A stretch of 64,000 nt of DNA, from positions 7,915 to 71,914 of the forward strand of contig JAGXNR010000007.1 in the NCBI GenBank assembly GCA_019894875.1. The letters are read 5' to 3'. Within the stretch, counting starts at the first letter, position 1. Every line of letters begins with the position of its first letter. The position numbers were made by a program, and so were the translations under genes. Below are positions 26,454-36,476 of this stretch, one piece after another. Source of the DNA: Promethearchaeota archaeon (lineage in GTDB: Archaea > Asgardarchaeota > Lokiarchaeia > Sigynarchaeales > SOKP01). The notes beneath the pieces are model-generated. The model ran no database searches. It saw only the letters and a list, made by a program, of their open reading frames with translations, and was not told where the DNA came from.

Positions 26454-27662
26454 TTATGAGTATAGTCTTGATTCAGCACATTTATCTCTAGTTTTTTTCA
26501 TGACTTTATCAATCGCATCAATGAAATCCTTGTTAACTATCATTTCAGCATCTTTTCTTATTGCAAACATACCCGCTTCTGTGGCAATTGCTTTTATATC
26601 TGCACCCGTTGCACCTTCTGATAAACTTACTAGTTTGTTTATGTCAATTTTTTCTTCTGTACGTAATTTTCTTGTGTGAATCTTAAAAATAGACTTTCTT
26701 GCTTCGTCATTTGGGATAGGAAACTCAATCATTCTATCAAACCTGCCTGGTCTTAGCAAGGCAGGATCTAAAATATCAACTCTGTTTGTTGCACCTATAA
26801 TTTTAACATCTCCTCTCATCTCAAAGCCGTCTAATTCACTCAATAATTGCATTAAAGTTCTTTGAACTTCTCTATCTCCAGAAGTGGCGATTTTTAATCG
26901 TTGAGAACCAATAGCATCTAATTCATCAATAAACAATATTGTTGGGGCTTTCTCTTTTGCCATATTAAAAATTTCTCTTACTAATCGAGCACCTTCTCCA
27001 ATAAATTTTTGTACCAATTCAGATCCAATGATTCTTATAAATGTGGCTTCTGTCTCATGAGCAACTGCTTTTGCTAGTAAAGTCTTTCCCGTACCGGGAG
27101 GGCCATATAATAATACACCTTTAGGTGGTTCAATTCCTATTCTTTCGAAGAGTTCTGGTTTTTTCAATGGCAATTCGACAGTTTCTCTGACTTCTTGTAG
27201 TTGATCCTCTAAACCTCCAACATCAACATAGGAGATATCAGGAATTGAGTCAATTACTTCCATCCCTTTAACGAATGGATCTAACTTTGTAGGTAATACC
27301 TCCATTATTGCGAATGTTCTCTGATTTAAAGCAACCCTCATCCCCGGGGTTAATTTTTCATTTTTAACTTTTCTACTTGCATTTACAACAAAACTTGGTC
27401 CAGTTGAGCTTTTCACTATTGCCCTTCCTTTATCATCTATAAAATCAATTATGGTTGCAGAAACTAAAGGAGGTTCCCTTAACCTATCAATTTCATTTCT
27501 TAAACTATGAAGCTCTTGTTCTAATCTAAGTCGTTCAGTATCCAAAAGTTGCTTTTCAGTTTCTAGATTTCTTAATCTTTTTTCCAGATGTCGAGTATAT
27601 GTTATTAGATACTCCCCATCCTTAGTCTCTTCTCTCTTTTTCTTTTCCTTTGTTGCAGTCAA
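26454..27662 (-). CDS. pan: Proteasome-activating nucleotidase (PAN/Rpt homologue)
   Basis: The 402-residue AAA+ ATPase unfolds proteins for the 20S proteasome. It has an N-terminal coiled coil (residues about 20-62), an OB ring, Walker A GPPGTGKT, Walker [11 protein letters not shown] and the second region of homology ([12 protein letters not shown]). The last residues, LYS, form an HbYX motif (hydrophobic-Tyr-any) that docks into the proteasome alpha ring. The start is TTG, with AAGGAG about ten bases upstream supporting it. It lies alone, divergent from MBF1. Confidence 0.95.
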   Translation of the reverse strand: MTATKEKKKREETKDGEYLITYTRHLEKRLRNLETEKQLLDTERLRLEQELHSLRNEIDRLREPPLVSATIIDFIDDKGRAIVKSSTGPSFVVNASRKVKNEKLTPGMRVALNQRTFAIMEVLPTKLDPFVKGMEVIDSIPDISYVDVGGLEDQLQEVRETVELPLKKPELFERIGIEPPKGVLLYGPPGTGKTLLAKAVAHETEATFIRIIGSELVQKFIGEGARLVREIFNMAKEKAPTILFIDELDAIGSQRLKIATSGDREVQRTLMQLLSELDGFEMRGDVKIIGATNRVDILDPALLRPGRFDRMIEFPIPNDEARKSIFKIHTRKLRTEEKIDINKLVSLSEGATGADIKAIATEAGMFAIRKDAEMIVNKDFIDAIDKVMKKTRDKCAESRLYS

Positions 27663-27904
27663 AAATCTTATACTCCTTCTTATCTCATTTATATATAATC
27701 TTAAGTAAGTATTTACATTTATAATAAACTTTTATTCATTTAAACTTAAGGTTACCTATCTTCTATATGTTAAAAATCTCGATTTTTAAAAAATTTATAG
27801 ATTATAAAATATAATGGGCTAAAACCCAAAAATTATAAGAGATTTCCCTTATTATCTCTTAGTAAAGGAAGAATTATTCATTCAATATCACTCGAGATAA
27901 GTAA

Positions 27905-28444
27905 ATGCCAAAACCTACATCCATTAAGAATGATAAAGAATGCCAAATATGCGGAAGTATAATTTGGGGAAAAGGTCAAAGAGTTATTTTAGAGGGTGCT
28001 AGAATTACAGTTTGTCATAATTGCGCTCAGCATGGAACAAAAATCCATGAACCTTCATCATATACTTATGGGAAGAAGCCAATTAAGAAAAAACCTTACT
28101 CTGTACCTAAAAGACAGACTAAAAACCCTGCAACCATTGAAGAATTAGAAATTGTTTCGGATTATGCTAGAAGAGTTAGAAATGCTAGAAACAACTTTAA
28201 ACTCAACCAAGATCAGTTTGCTCAAAAATTGAATGAAAAACCATCCTTAATTAGAAGAATAGAAACAGGAAAAGCTGTACCAACAGTCAAACTCGCTAAA
28301 AAAATTCAAAAAATATATAAAATACAATTATTAACAAAATCTGATGAGATGGATTACAATGATCAGGAGAAAAAATTCATGAAAAAAGTATCAGGAAGTT
28401 CCTTAGGAGATATTGCATTTATTAAAAAAAAGCAAAAAGACTAG
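27905..28444 (+). CDS. Multiprotein bridging factor 1 (MBF1) homologue
   Basis: The 179-residue protein has an N-terminal zinc ribbon (CQICGS near residue 13 and CHNC near residue 37), a basic linker, and a cro-type helix-turn-helix (ARNNFKLNQDQFAQKLNEKPSLIRRIETGKAVP). This is the archaeal MBF1 layout. The archaeal protein binds ribosomes and may affect translation; the eukaryotic one bridges TBP and activators. The C-terminal 40 residues carry a Lys-rich tail. It stands alone between the PAN and molybdopterin oxidoreductase genes. Confidence 0.92.
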   Translation: MPKPTSIKNDKECQICGSIIWGKGQRVILEGARITVCHNCAQHGTKIHEPSSYTYGKKPIKKKPYSVPKRQTKNPATIEELEIVSDYARRVRNARNNFKLNQDQFAQKLNEKPSLIRRIETGKAVPTVKLAKKIQKIYKIQLLTKSDEMDYNDQEKKFMKKVSGSSLGDIAFIKKKQKD

Positions 28445-28514
28445 AATTCTTGAATTAAGTAAAAAATTAACTCTATTTCAAATGGTTAATCTTATATCAT
28501 TATTGTTTCGTTTT

Positions 28515-30545
28515 CTAATTTTTGTTTATTCTTTGAATTTGTATTATAGTAGAGTAGTATGCTCCTGAATACCCTAACTCCTCAGGAACATCCGAAGTAA
28601 AGAAATTAACATTCGGTTGTTCTTCATAAGTAGAGGGCCCTCCTGAATAAATAAGTGCTGTTCCTATCTTTAAATTTTCAAGTTCCGCTAAAGTATAATG
28701 GTCGGAGCCGAATTCATTGGAAACAACAACTTCTTCCCCCACATTTAATTCTAGGGTGCTAATATCTTCTGGGTTTAAAAAAACTTGGCTAAAATCCATA
28801 AAGTACTTAGAATTTAATGGACCTAATTGAGAATGCAAAAAGTGAGAATGAGAAGGTGAAATTAAGACAAATTCATCTAATTTACGTTGTAGTTTCTGAT
28901 TTAAGAAATCTTGACCAAAATCAAAACTTAAATTTCCAAATTGAATTTTATGGTTTGGTGTAGGAAATTTAAGATTATTGAAGGGAATTTGTTGTTGGTT
29001 AAATAGTAAATGATATCCTTTTGTGCGAAGATTTTTACTAATAGTTGATGGTAATATACTTAGAGATTTATGGAATAAATCTTCTTCTGTTTCCTTGAAA
29101 ATTGGTGAATTCTCATATACCATTCTTTGGGACAATTGTTGAAAAAATTCATAATTCGACACGCAATCTGGATATGGACAAGGGCCCCCAATATTTGTTG
29201 ATAAACTAGGTATGTAATATGGTTTGATTATATCATATGATTCTAAATCAAATTTTGCGGGAATTACAACATCGGCATATTTGGTGGTTTCGTTTAAAAA
29301 CATATCTAATACAACTACAAATAAATCCTTCATTAAAAGCGCCTTTCGTAATACATTTTGATTAGGTAAAGAGCTTACTGGATTAAAATTATACACAAAT
29401 AGCAATTTATATTCCCCAGAAGATAAAGCTTCACCTAGTTTGATTACTGGAATTTCATTAAAACTAGAAATCGTTGTAGATTGAGTGATATAATCAAGAA
29501 GTGGTTTGACAATAGGATTAATGAAATCACTCTGAGAATAAATTAAACCAGTTCCTCGTTTAGCAATATTACCAAGTAGTATTTGAATTGATGCTATAGA
29601 TTGGACTATTCTCCCACCAAAAAAATCCTTCTGAACCCCATAACCTATCATAAATAATGTTTGGTGTTTATTCGTAACTAAGAGATCAACAAATCTCTGA
29701 TATGTGTCAAAATTGATACCAATTTGAGATATCAGTGCTTTCTCATCAAAATCGTCTAATTTTGAAAATAGGGATAAGTATTGATCTACATTTTTTTTTA
29801 AGAATTCAATATCATGCGCATTCCGCTTAAGTATTGACTTAATTAACAATTTAGCTAATAAATGTTCCGTTCCAGGATAGATTTGAAGAAAAATATCTGA
29901 TTTCTTAGCAATTTGAGTGATTCTAGAATCAACAACTACCAACTTGGTTTCATTTTTTATGGATTGTTTTACTAAAAAGTAGGCATGAATATTACTCTGT
30001 GAAAGATTACTCCCCCAAATCACAATTAAACCAGTAACGGGATCAATAATTTGAAAAGGATTTGATATTGAATACGTTCCAAATAGTTTTGTTAATCCTG
30101 CACATCCACCTTCATTACAGATACCTCCATTAGTAATTGTGGCTCCTAGCTTTGCAAAAAATCTAAGAGGTGAGTATCTGGATATTAAACCTGAATTTCC
30201 AGAATAAAATGTACCAATAATAGATTTTGGATCTCCGGATTCTTTAATATCATATACTTTTTGGGCTATAATGTCTAATGCACTGTGAGAGGATATGATA
30301 TTAAAATTATTTCTAGGCTTTTTACTATTTCTTAGTAATGGTTTTTTTATACGCTTTGAATGATAGAGTAAATCTTGTCTTCGGGTATATTTTGGACAGA
30401 AAAAACCATTGGTGAAAGGATGACTCTTTAGGGGAGTAGCATGTATAAATTTTTGTTCTTGTGCATCGTCAATCCACAATCCATTGAATACACAAGCCCC
30501 ATAGCAATCTTTTGTGCATGTTCCAAATCTATTTTTTTTTTTCAT
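28515..30545 (-). CDS. Molybdopterin-dependent oxidoreductase (DMSO reductase family)
   Basis: The 676-residue protein has an N-terminal [4Fe-4S] site formed by C10, C14, C18 and C50. The Mo/W-bis-MGD domains follow (GTFYSGNSGLISRYSPLRFF, IWGSNLSQSNIHAYFLVKQS, LFVYNFNPVSSLPNQN), and a C-terminal MopB dinucleotide-binding domain ends it (FLNPEDISTLELNVGEEVVV). There is no Tat signal, so it should be cytoplasmic. A Cys in NEGGCAGLT could be near the metal. The substrate is unknown; formate dehydrogenase-like or other anaerobic oxidoreductase roles are possible. No electron-transfer subunit or chaperone gene is adjacent. Confidence 0.85.
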   Translation of the reverse strand: MKKKNRFGTCTKDCYGACVFNGLWIDDAQEQKFIHATPLKSHPFTNGFFCPKYTRRQDLLYHSKRIKKPLLRNSKKPRNNFNIISSHSALDIIAQKVYDIKESGDPKSIIGTFYSGNSGLISRYSPLRFFAKLGATITNGGICNEGGCAGLTKLFGTYSISNPFQIIDPVTGLIVIWGSNLSQSNIHAYFLVKQSIKNETKLVVVDSRITQIAKKSDIFLQIYPGTEHLLAKLLIKSILKRNAHDIEFLKKNVDQYLSLFSKLDDFDEKALISQIGINFDTYQRFVDLLVTNKHQTLFMIGYGVQKDFFGGRIVQSIASIQILLGNIAKRGTGLIYSQSDFINPIVKPLLDYITQSTTISSFNEIPVIKLGEALSSGEYKLLFVYNFNPVSSLPNQNVLRKALLMKDLFVVVLDMFLNETTKYADVVIPAKFDLESYDIIKPYYIPSLSTNIGGPCPYPDCVSNYEFFQQLSQRMVYENSPIFKETEEDLFHKSLSILPSTISKNLRTKGYHLLFNQQQIPFNNLKFPTPNHKIQFGNLSFDFGQDFLNQKLQRKLDEFVLISPSHSHFLHSQLGPLNSKYFMDFSQVFLNPEDISTLELNVGEEVVVSNEFGSDHYTLAELENLKIGTALIYSGGPSTYEEQPNVNFFTSDVPEELGYSGAYYSTIIQIQRINKN

Positions 30546-30618
30546 AAAATAGCTTCAAACTAGATAATAAATTCTTGTGAATGAATGAACAACTAAATTT
30601 AATATCCCTGTTCCTCTT

Positions 30619-31194
30619 TTAATCAACTGAAATCTTAATTTTCTGAATCATAGCGATTCTACTTTTTAAGAAATCAATAATTTTCTTGTTATCTTGAGCT
30701 TCTAAGGGGCTTCCACAATCTGGGCATCTAAAGTTAAGTTCAAAAGCTTCATCAAATTTAAACTTTTTATTTTTATTTTGGCAAGAGGAACAGAAGAAGA
30801 AATAATTGTTCTCTTCAAAACTGAGTCTCTCTCTTAATTTTGAATCTAACAGGTTTTTTTTTTCGACAAGAATCTCTTCGAGTAAATCGAATTCATGCCA
30901 CCAATAATAAATAAACCAACCTGTAGATTTATCCCTTATTCTTCTAAATTGCGCTAATTTTTCCGAATATAACTTATAGAGTGTTTTCCGTACAGAATTC
31001 AATTTCAAAAATTCCTTATCATCAGGTTCAAAATCGATTTCCGTATCCTTAATCCGTTCTTTTATATTTTCTGTAATATCCTCATCGGTTATGTCTTTGG
31101 ATTCAGAATTTAAGAGTTCTGATCCTACATAAATCGCGATCTCCCCACCAATTATATATAGAAGACTTTTTAACGCGGAATTTAATTCTTTAAT
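30619..31194 (-). CDS. tfe: Transcription factor E (TFIIE-alpha homologue), probable ATT start
   Basis: The conserved part (VRKTLYKLYSEKLAQFRRIR, STGWFIYYWW, then zinc ribbon CSSC...CPDC) is clearly archaeal TFE, which helps RNA polymerase open promoters. The usual N-terminal winged helix is encoded further upstream in the same frame, with the helix LLYIIGGEIAIYVGSELLN. No ATG, GTG or TTG precedes that helix before an in-frame TAA at 31210-31212. The best start is ATT at 31192-31194, with GAGGTC eight bases upstream; it gives 191 residues, a normal TFE length. The only standard start, a TTG at 31006-31008, would remove half of the winged helix. A sequencing error in the TAA codon is the main alternative. 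Confidence 0.82.
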   Translation of the reverse strand: MKELNSALKSLLYIIGGEIAIYVGSELLNSESKDITDEDITENIKERIKDTEIDFEPDDKEFLKLNSVRKTLYKLYSEKLAQFRRIRDKSTGWFIYYWWHEFDLLEEILVEKKNLLDSKLRERLSFEENNYFFFCSSCQNKNKKFKFDEAFELNFRCPDCGSPLEAQDNKKIIDFLKSRIAMIQKIKISVD

Positions 31195-31198
31195 GTAT

Positions 31199-31218
31199 CT
31201 TGACCTCGTTTACATCAT
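31199..31218 (-). promoter_or_regulatory. ATG-ATG-TAA minicistron next to TFE ribosome-binding site
   Basis: On the minus strand two consecutive ATG codons (31213-31218) are followed at once by an in-frame TAA (31210-31212), and then by ACGAGGTC, the likely Shine-Dalgarno site for the ATT start. The arrangement puts a two-codon open frame directly before the TFE ribosome-binding site. It could reduce or regulate TFE synthesis, or it could be the real start broken by a mutation or base-call error. Confidence 0.4.
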
Positions 31219-31298
31219 AGTAGTAAATTGATAATTAAATATCTTTTATTAAAATTAAATTTTTTTAAAAATTATAAAGAAAATTTATACTTCAATTA

Positions 31299-32075
31299 TT
31301 AAACGGAAAGAGAATATTGTTTTTCTATTACTTCATCATCAATGCTTAATGAACGAAAGAGTTTACCTTTTCTAATTGCTAGTATTCGTTTTAATCCCCA
31401 ATTATCTATATGATCTGGTAGAATAATATCTTGTATTTTATAATTATTCTTGATTATGATCGTTTTCCATTTTGTGGGAATTTCTGATATGAAATCATTT
31501 AATGTTAATTTCATTACCATACTTAAGTTCTTCTCGTTATTATTGATAATTCCAGTACAAAATCCAATTCTTTTGCTTAGGTCATCTTCCTCTACTTTTT
31601 TCTTAGAGGGTTGAGGAATTTTTTTTTTAGTTGTTACTTTGCAGGTAGGATTAAGATTGAAAGAAATTAAATAATAACTTGTCTTTCTAAAAGCTTCGAT
31701 ACTCTCTAATAACATTTTTTGAGTAATATTACTTTGAATATTAGCCTTAAAATTCTTGGTTTCACCAGTTGACTTTTTCAGATTCCATTCAAACCCTAAA
31801 TTTGTAATTAAATCACTTATATCACTCCCAGAGATTAAGATTCCGTTTATTTCGACATCATCTTCGGAAATAGTGTTTGCTACGACTTCAAGAATTAAAT
31901 CCTCATATTCATGACTTCCTTTTAGAGTTATACGTGGGCTGGATTTTGTGATTTTTAACGCAGGGCCAATAAAGTCTCCTTTTGAATATCTATAAAAATG
32001 ACGATGAACATCTATATGTTGTTTTGCAGGATCTTCCAGAATAGGAGATTCTACTAATTTTTTTAGGAAATGCAT
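31299..32075 (-). CDS. Hypothetical protein, 258 aa, upstream of TFE
   Basis: I cannot assign this protein to a family. It begins with a His/Arg-rich conserved-looking block (HIDVHRHFYRYSKGDFIGPA) and strands (ITLKGSHEYEDLILEVVANT). A Lys-rich linker lies near residue 165 (KKKIPQPSKKKVEEDD), and a second domain follows (residues about 170-258). The two-domain, beta-rich look and the basic linker could fit a nucleic-acid-binding protein, but this is a guess. The ATG start is clear. The gene precedes TFE on the same strand with about 100 bases between it and the TFE start. Confidence 0.6.
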   Translation of the reverse strand: MHFLKKLVESPILEDPAKQHIDVHRHFYRYSKGDFIGPALKITKSSPRITLKGSHEYEDLILEVVANTISEDDVEINGILISGSDISDLITNLGFEWNLKKSTGETKNFKANIQSNITQKMLLESIEAFRKTSYYLISFNLNPTCKVTTKKKIPQPSKKKVEEDDLSKRIGFCTGIINNNEKNLSMVMKLTLNDFISEIPTKWKTIIIKNNYKIQDIILPDHIDNWGLKRILAIRKGKLFRSLSIDDEVIEKQYSLSV

Positions 32076-32230
32076 ATTTATCTATGAAGAAGTTTTATTG
32101 AAAATTAATATATTTATTGTTTATTAAATTACAAAAATAAGGTATTTTAAATTTTATTCATAATAAAATTAAAAAAAAATAATTCATAAATTTATAGTAT
32201 TATCTTAAAAAAAAAAAATGGCAACTTTAT

Positions 32231-32431
32231 ATGGCAGAATTTCCTTCTTTAACATTATGGCTTTTGGCGTGGATCTTTCTTTTTATTGGGTTAATAAGTC
32301 TGGTAGTTTTGGTAATATATACTAGATATGGGCGGGAAAAATCAGTTCGCCTATCAGTGATTAGTATTGTAATATCTGCGACATTATTAGGATTCTCTAT
32401 TCACTTCTTTTTACTAAATTTTGGTATTTAG
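32231..32431 (+). CDS. Small membrane protein, 66 aa
   Basis: The 66-residue protein has two hydrophobic segments (about residues 7-28 and 43-64) with a short basic loop between them (YTRYGREKSVR), as in a membrane hairpin with the loop in the cytoplasm. The family is unknown. It begins about 155 bases from the divergent hypothetical gene and is followed by another small membrane protein gene on the same strand. Confidence 0.55.
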   Translation: MAEFPSLTLWLLAWIFLFIGLISLVVLVIYTRYGREKSVRLSVISIVISATLLGFSIHFFLLNFGI

Positions 32432-32551
32432 TCTTCGCAGTTAAACAGAGTAATACTTTTTCTTTAATCTTAATATTTAAAAACAAGAAAAGTTTTCATC
32501 TCATAAATAAAATTTCTTCAACATACTTATAAATAAAAAAAGGTATATAAA

Positions 32552-32977
32552 ATGCTGTTTCAAGCAGAAGATGCATTACTATTTATATTATGGCTTGTTT
32601 TAGCGACGGTAATAGTAACCTTGATTATCTATATTGCTGTATTAGTCATTGTGTCAAAAACTAGAGCTTCAGACAAGAAATTTCTAATTCTATTGTTAGG
32701 ATTTATCTGTGTATTGATTATTCCAATAATTCTTTCAGCGATAGATGCCGTGTTAGGAGCTATAGGAGATGTCATCGATTTCAGTGGACAAAATCATTTG
32801 CCCAGATTAACCCCAATTATCGGTTTTCTTATTATATTAATACTCGTTAAATTTTTAATAGATATTGCATGGGATCAGGCTGTATGGATATCATTATTAA
32901 CGCTGTTTATTCTCTTCCTCTTATACACTATGGTACCAGAGCTTTATAATTTTCTTCAATTTGGGATAATATTTTAA
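32552..32977 (+). CDS. Membrane protein, 141 aa, four predicted segments
   Basis: The 141-residue protein shows hydrophobic segments at about residues 8-32, 43-63, 86-104 and 112-135. A basic loop follows the first one (KTRASDKK), and an acidic loop lies between segments 2 and 3 (DAVLGAIGDVIDFSG). I recognise no family. AAGGT lies about eight bases before the ATG. It follows the 66-residue membrane protein after 120 bases and is convergent with rpoB. Confidence 0.6.
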   Translation: MLFQAEDALLFILWLVLATVIVTLIIYIAVLVIVSKTRASDKKFLILLLGFICVLIIPIILSAIDAVLGAIGDVIDFSGQNHLPRLTPIIGFLIILILVKFLIDIAWDQAVWISLLTLFILFLLYTMVPELYNFLQFGIIF

Positions 32978-33000
32978 AACAAGAAAAAAATCCAAATTTA

Positions 33001-33017
33001 ATCCCTTTTTTTTTTAA
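33001..33017 (+). terminator. Oligo-T terminator between membrane protein and rpoB
   Basis: A run of ten T residues (CCCTTTTTTTTTTAAC) follows the membrane protein gene by about 25 bases. Without a hairpin before it, this fits archaeal oligo-T termination for the plus-strand gene. A T-run on the other strand (complement of 32981-32992) could serve rpoB. Confidence 0.5.
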
Positions 33018-33059
33018 CTATTCTAAATAAAGTTGTAAAATTTAAAGAAAAAGGTACAA

Positions 33060-36000
33060 TCATATCTTCTCTTTTAATTTAAGTCGTGGTGCCAAACCAA
33101 GAGACATCATTTCTTGAAGTAATAGTTTAAAAGCATATGAACATACAACCTTTGAAATTATAGTTCCTTCTCCGCAAACAGGGCAATATCGTTTATCACG
33201 ATTTCGGTCATAAACTGCCAACAGTCCACATTTTTCACAAACTAATATTACAGTTCGATCTGATTCATCTAGTAATCTTTCTTTTAATAATAAAGCTGAA
33301 CCATGACCTACAAGGCAATCTCGCTCCATCTCTCCAAACCGTAAACCTCCTTCTCTTGCTCTTCCTTCTGTTGGTTGCCTAGTTAATATTTGGACCGGTC
33401 CACGAGCCCTAGCATGGAGTTTATCAGCAACTAAATGATATAATTTTTGATAATATATTGGTGCGCAATAAATACCCGCTTCATATTTTTCACCAGTTAT
33501 ACCATTATACATTACTTCCCTCCCATTAAATTCAAATCCCGCACCCACCAATTGCTCTTGGAGCTTAGTAATATCTGTCCACTCAAACGCAGTAGCATCC
33601 CCTAATTTTCCATTGACGCATGCAATTTTACCACTAATACCCTCAAATAATTGTCCTAAAGTCATTCTTGAGGGCATCGCATGTGGATTAACAATAATAT
33701 CCGGAATCACTCCTGATGATGTGAACGGCATATCCGATTGTTCTACTATCAATCCAAGAACTCCTTTTTGCCCATGGCGAGATGAAAACTTATCCCCTAA
33801 TTCTGGTATTCTTAAGTCTCTTACTTTTATTTTAACTAGTTTATTTCCATCAACAGTTTCTGAAATTATGACTGTATCTACAATTCCTTGTTCATTATGT
33901 CTCATGTTTTTCGATGTTTCCCGTCTGTTTGGTTGCATGAGCTCAAATTCTTCATAGGATTTTATAAATCTTGGCGGTGAAGTTCTACCTATTAAAACAT
34001 CTCCTCCATTTACTTGAGTTTCGGGTTCAATAATCCCATCTTCTTCAGATAGCAGGCGATAAGATTCAGCGGATTTAAATCCTCTAACACCTCTCTCAGG
34101 GATCTCAAACTTGTCAACTTCTCCTCCGGGATATTTTCTTTCCTCAGCATCATATGTTCTAAAGAAATGACTGCGAGCAAGACCTCTCTCAATTGAGGCT
34201 TTATTAATAATTATCGCATCTTCTATATTAAAACCTTCAAAGCTCATCATACCAATAATAAAATTTTGTCCTGCGGGGCGTTTATTAATTCCAATAATCT
34301 CCATCGGACTTGTTTTTACTAAAGGTTGTTGAGGATAATGTAAAGTATGACCTCTTGTGTCAAGTCTTAAATGCATATTTGCTGCCCATAATCCTAAGGC
34401 TTGTTTTACCATTCCTGCTTCGTAAGTATTTCTTGGTGATTGATTATGTTCCGGAAAAGGAATAATTGATGCGCAAATTCCAAGAATGGCCGCTGGTGAA
34501 GTTTCTAAATGAGTGTGCTCTGTTGTTATATCCTCCTCAAACATAGCGATGTAAGCGTTTTCTTCTTCTTCTGCATCAAGATATTCAATTACACCTTTTA
34601 GGACTAAATCTGACCATTGATATTTATTTTGTTTTAATTTTTCAATATCATCCTTACCAATCAATAGTTTTTTGTTTTTTAATACAAAAAGTGGTCTTGT
34701 CGCTCTTCCCGCATCACAATTAATTTGAATTTCTTTAGAATCATGGTAATAGCCAATATTTACATGTTGTCCTATTTCTCCTTTTCTTCTTTTTTCTCTA
34801 AGTTGTCTGATAAAAGGGTTATATTGTTGATGGACACCAACAAGTTTTCCGTTTAGAAATACTTTTACCTTGTCTCCTTTTACATTTTTAACTTCATTTA
34901 TTGGAATAACTCCTAAATCAATTAGTATATTTTCAATTATTCTCTCATCAGCTCCGACAGAAATTATTGAAGCTAAACCAAGATTTTTAACCAAACCACA
35001 GTTTGGACCTTCAGGAGTTTCTGCAGGACAGATTTTTCCCCATTGAGTTGGATGAAGATCTCTAGCCTCAAAATGAGGTTGACTACGACTCAATGGAGAG
35101 ATAACTCTCCTTAAATGACTTAAAGTTCCCACATGGTTGTTTCTATTTAATAATTGGCTTACCCCTGCCTTACCTCCTACCCAATTCCCAGTCGCTAACG
35201 CATGTCTAATTCTTTCTGTAATTACATCTGCTCTAACTGCTGTTTTAATGTTTGGTGCTCTTCCTCGAACAGCTGTCCTTTCTAGTTGATATTTAATATC
35301 TTTTACAAGATTTAAAAAAGCCACTCTAAATAAAGATGTAAATAATTCTCCAGCTAGTTTTAATCTTTTATTGGCATAGTGATCTTTATCATCTGGTTCT
35401 CGGAATCCTTGAGCAAGTTCCATTACTTTTTGTGCCATCTGCCCTAAATAATATGCCTTTTTTATCCTGTCTTCTTCATCGTTACCAATATGTGGTAAAA
35501 GATATCTGTCTAAAACTTGAAGTGCTCTTCTTATACGATAGTCTTTTGTTTGGCCAATTGCTACTCTTTTTCCGATATAATCGAGAGCATTTTGTTGAGA
35601 TTTCTCTGGATCTCTGAGTACTTGGATCTCAGAGGCTACATCTATTACTGGGATTAATTCCTTTTGAATTTCCTCATTTTCCGATATAGCTTCAAAAATC
35701 TCTCTATCCGAATGTAATCCCAAAGCTCTCATAAGAATGGCTAAAGGAATTTTACCAGGAACAGAAGGAAATGAAACTCGTAGATTCCCATCCTTTTTTC
35801 TTTCAATAGTTACAGGCGCTCTGAAACCACTTCTAGTTGAAAACACTTTTGCTTGGTGAGTAGCACTGGAACTCCTACTTGCTTCTTCTGCTAGTATTCT
35901 ATTAGGAGCTAAATCTTCTTGGGTTACAAGCACTCGTTCTGTCCCATTTATTATGAAATATCCTCCAGGATCGAGGGGATCCTCACCCTTGTTGATCAAT

Positions 36001-36431
36001 TCTTGCTCAGTTAAACTCTCTAATGGACATCGGCAACTTTTTAGCATTATAGGAATTTTTCCTATATATATATCTAGAGTTTCTTCAGCTTCCTCTCTTT
36101 GCGTACGCTCATCTATCGTAATTGGAGTCATTTCTAATGTAATATCTGCTGCATAACTTAATTCTCTTATTCTCGCTTCAATGGGTGTAATTTCCATAGT
36201 AGCTCCGTCAGCTTCCCTAACTTTAGGTATCCCTACTTTAATTTTACCGAACTTTATTTTAAAACCAGGTATATCAGGGATTACTTCTGCTGACTCATCA
36301 ACTATCGCCTGCATTTCATATTCAATGAAACCATTATATGAGTCTAAATGCTGACGAACTAAACCTTTTTCATCGAATAAACTTTTTAATACAATCCATT
36401 TATCTTCATTTGATAACTTTTCTGAACTCAA
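33060..36431 (-). CDS. rpoB: DNA-directed RNA polymerase subunit B (unsplit)
   Basis: The 1123-residue chain is the complete archaeal subunit B, not split into B' and B''. It contains GGYFIINGTERVLVTQEDLAPN, the fork region (LSHLRRVISPLSRSQPHFEARDLHPTQWGKICPAETPEG), the catalytic-side KIKVRDLRIPELGDKFSSRHGQKGVLG, and the C-terminal zinc site (CEKCGLLAVYDRNRDKRYCPVCGEG). It begins with TTG; no ATG precedes conserved sequence. It lies 45 bases downstream of rpoH, as in most archaea, but rpoA1 and rpoA2 do not follow; a convergent membrane protein gene does. Confidence 0.97.
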   Translation of the reverse strand: MSSEKLSNEDKWIVLKSLFDEKGLVRQHLDSYNGFIEYEMQAIVDESAEVIPDIPGFKIKFGKIKVGIPKVREADGATMEITPIEARIRELSYAADITLEMTPITIDERTQREEAEETLDIYIGKIPIMLKSCRCPLESLTEQELINKGEDPLDPGGYFIINGTERVLVTQEDLAPNRILAEEASRSSSATHQAKVFSTRSGFRAPVTIERKKDGNLRVSFPSVPGKIPLAILMRALGLHSDREIFEAISENEEIQKELIPVIDVASEIQVLRDPEKSQQNALDYIGKRVAIGQTKDYRIRRALQVLDRYLLPHIGNDEEDRIKKAYYLGQMAQKVMELAQGFREPDDKDHYANKRLKLAGELFTSLFRVAFLNLVKDIKYQLERTAVRGRAPNIKTAVRADVITERIRHALATGNWVGGKAGVSQLLNRNNHVGTLSHLRRVISPLSRSQPHFEARDLHPTQWGKICPAETPEGPNCGLVKNLGLASIISVGADERIIENILIDLGVIPINEVKNVKGDKVKVFLNGKLVGVHQQYNPFIRQLREKRRKGEIGQHVNIGYYHDSKEIQINCDAGRATRPLFVLKNKKLLIGKDDIEKLKQNKYQWSDLVLKGVIEYLDAEEEENAYIAMFEEDITTEHTHLETSPAAILGICASIIPFPEHNQSPRNTYEAGMVKQALGLWAANMHLRLDTRGHTLHYPQQPLVKTSPMEIIGINKRPAGQNFIIGMMSFEGFNIEDAIIINKASIERGLARSHFFRTYDAEERKYPGGEVDKFEIPERGVRGFKSAESYRLLSEEDGIIEPETQVNGGDVLIGRTSPPRFIKSYEEFELMQPNRRETSKNMRHNEQGIVDTVIISETVDGNKLVKIKVRDLRIPELGDKFSSRHGQKGVLGLIVEQSDMPFTSSGVIPDIIVNPHAMPSRMTLGQLFEGISGKIACVNGKLGDATAFEWTDITKLQEQLVGAGFEFNGREVMYNGITGEKYEAGIYCAPIYYQKLYHLVADKLHARARGPVQILTRQPTEGRAREGGLRFGEMERDCLVGHGSALLLKERLLDESDRTVILVCEKCGLLAVYDRNRDKRYCPVCGEGTIISKVVCSYAFKLLLQEMMSLGLAPRLKLKEKI

Positions 36432-36476
36432 TGTTAATCATTCCATATATAATATTAACTTTAATAAAAAAATCAT

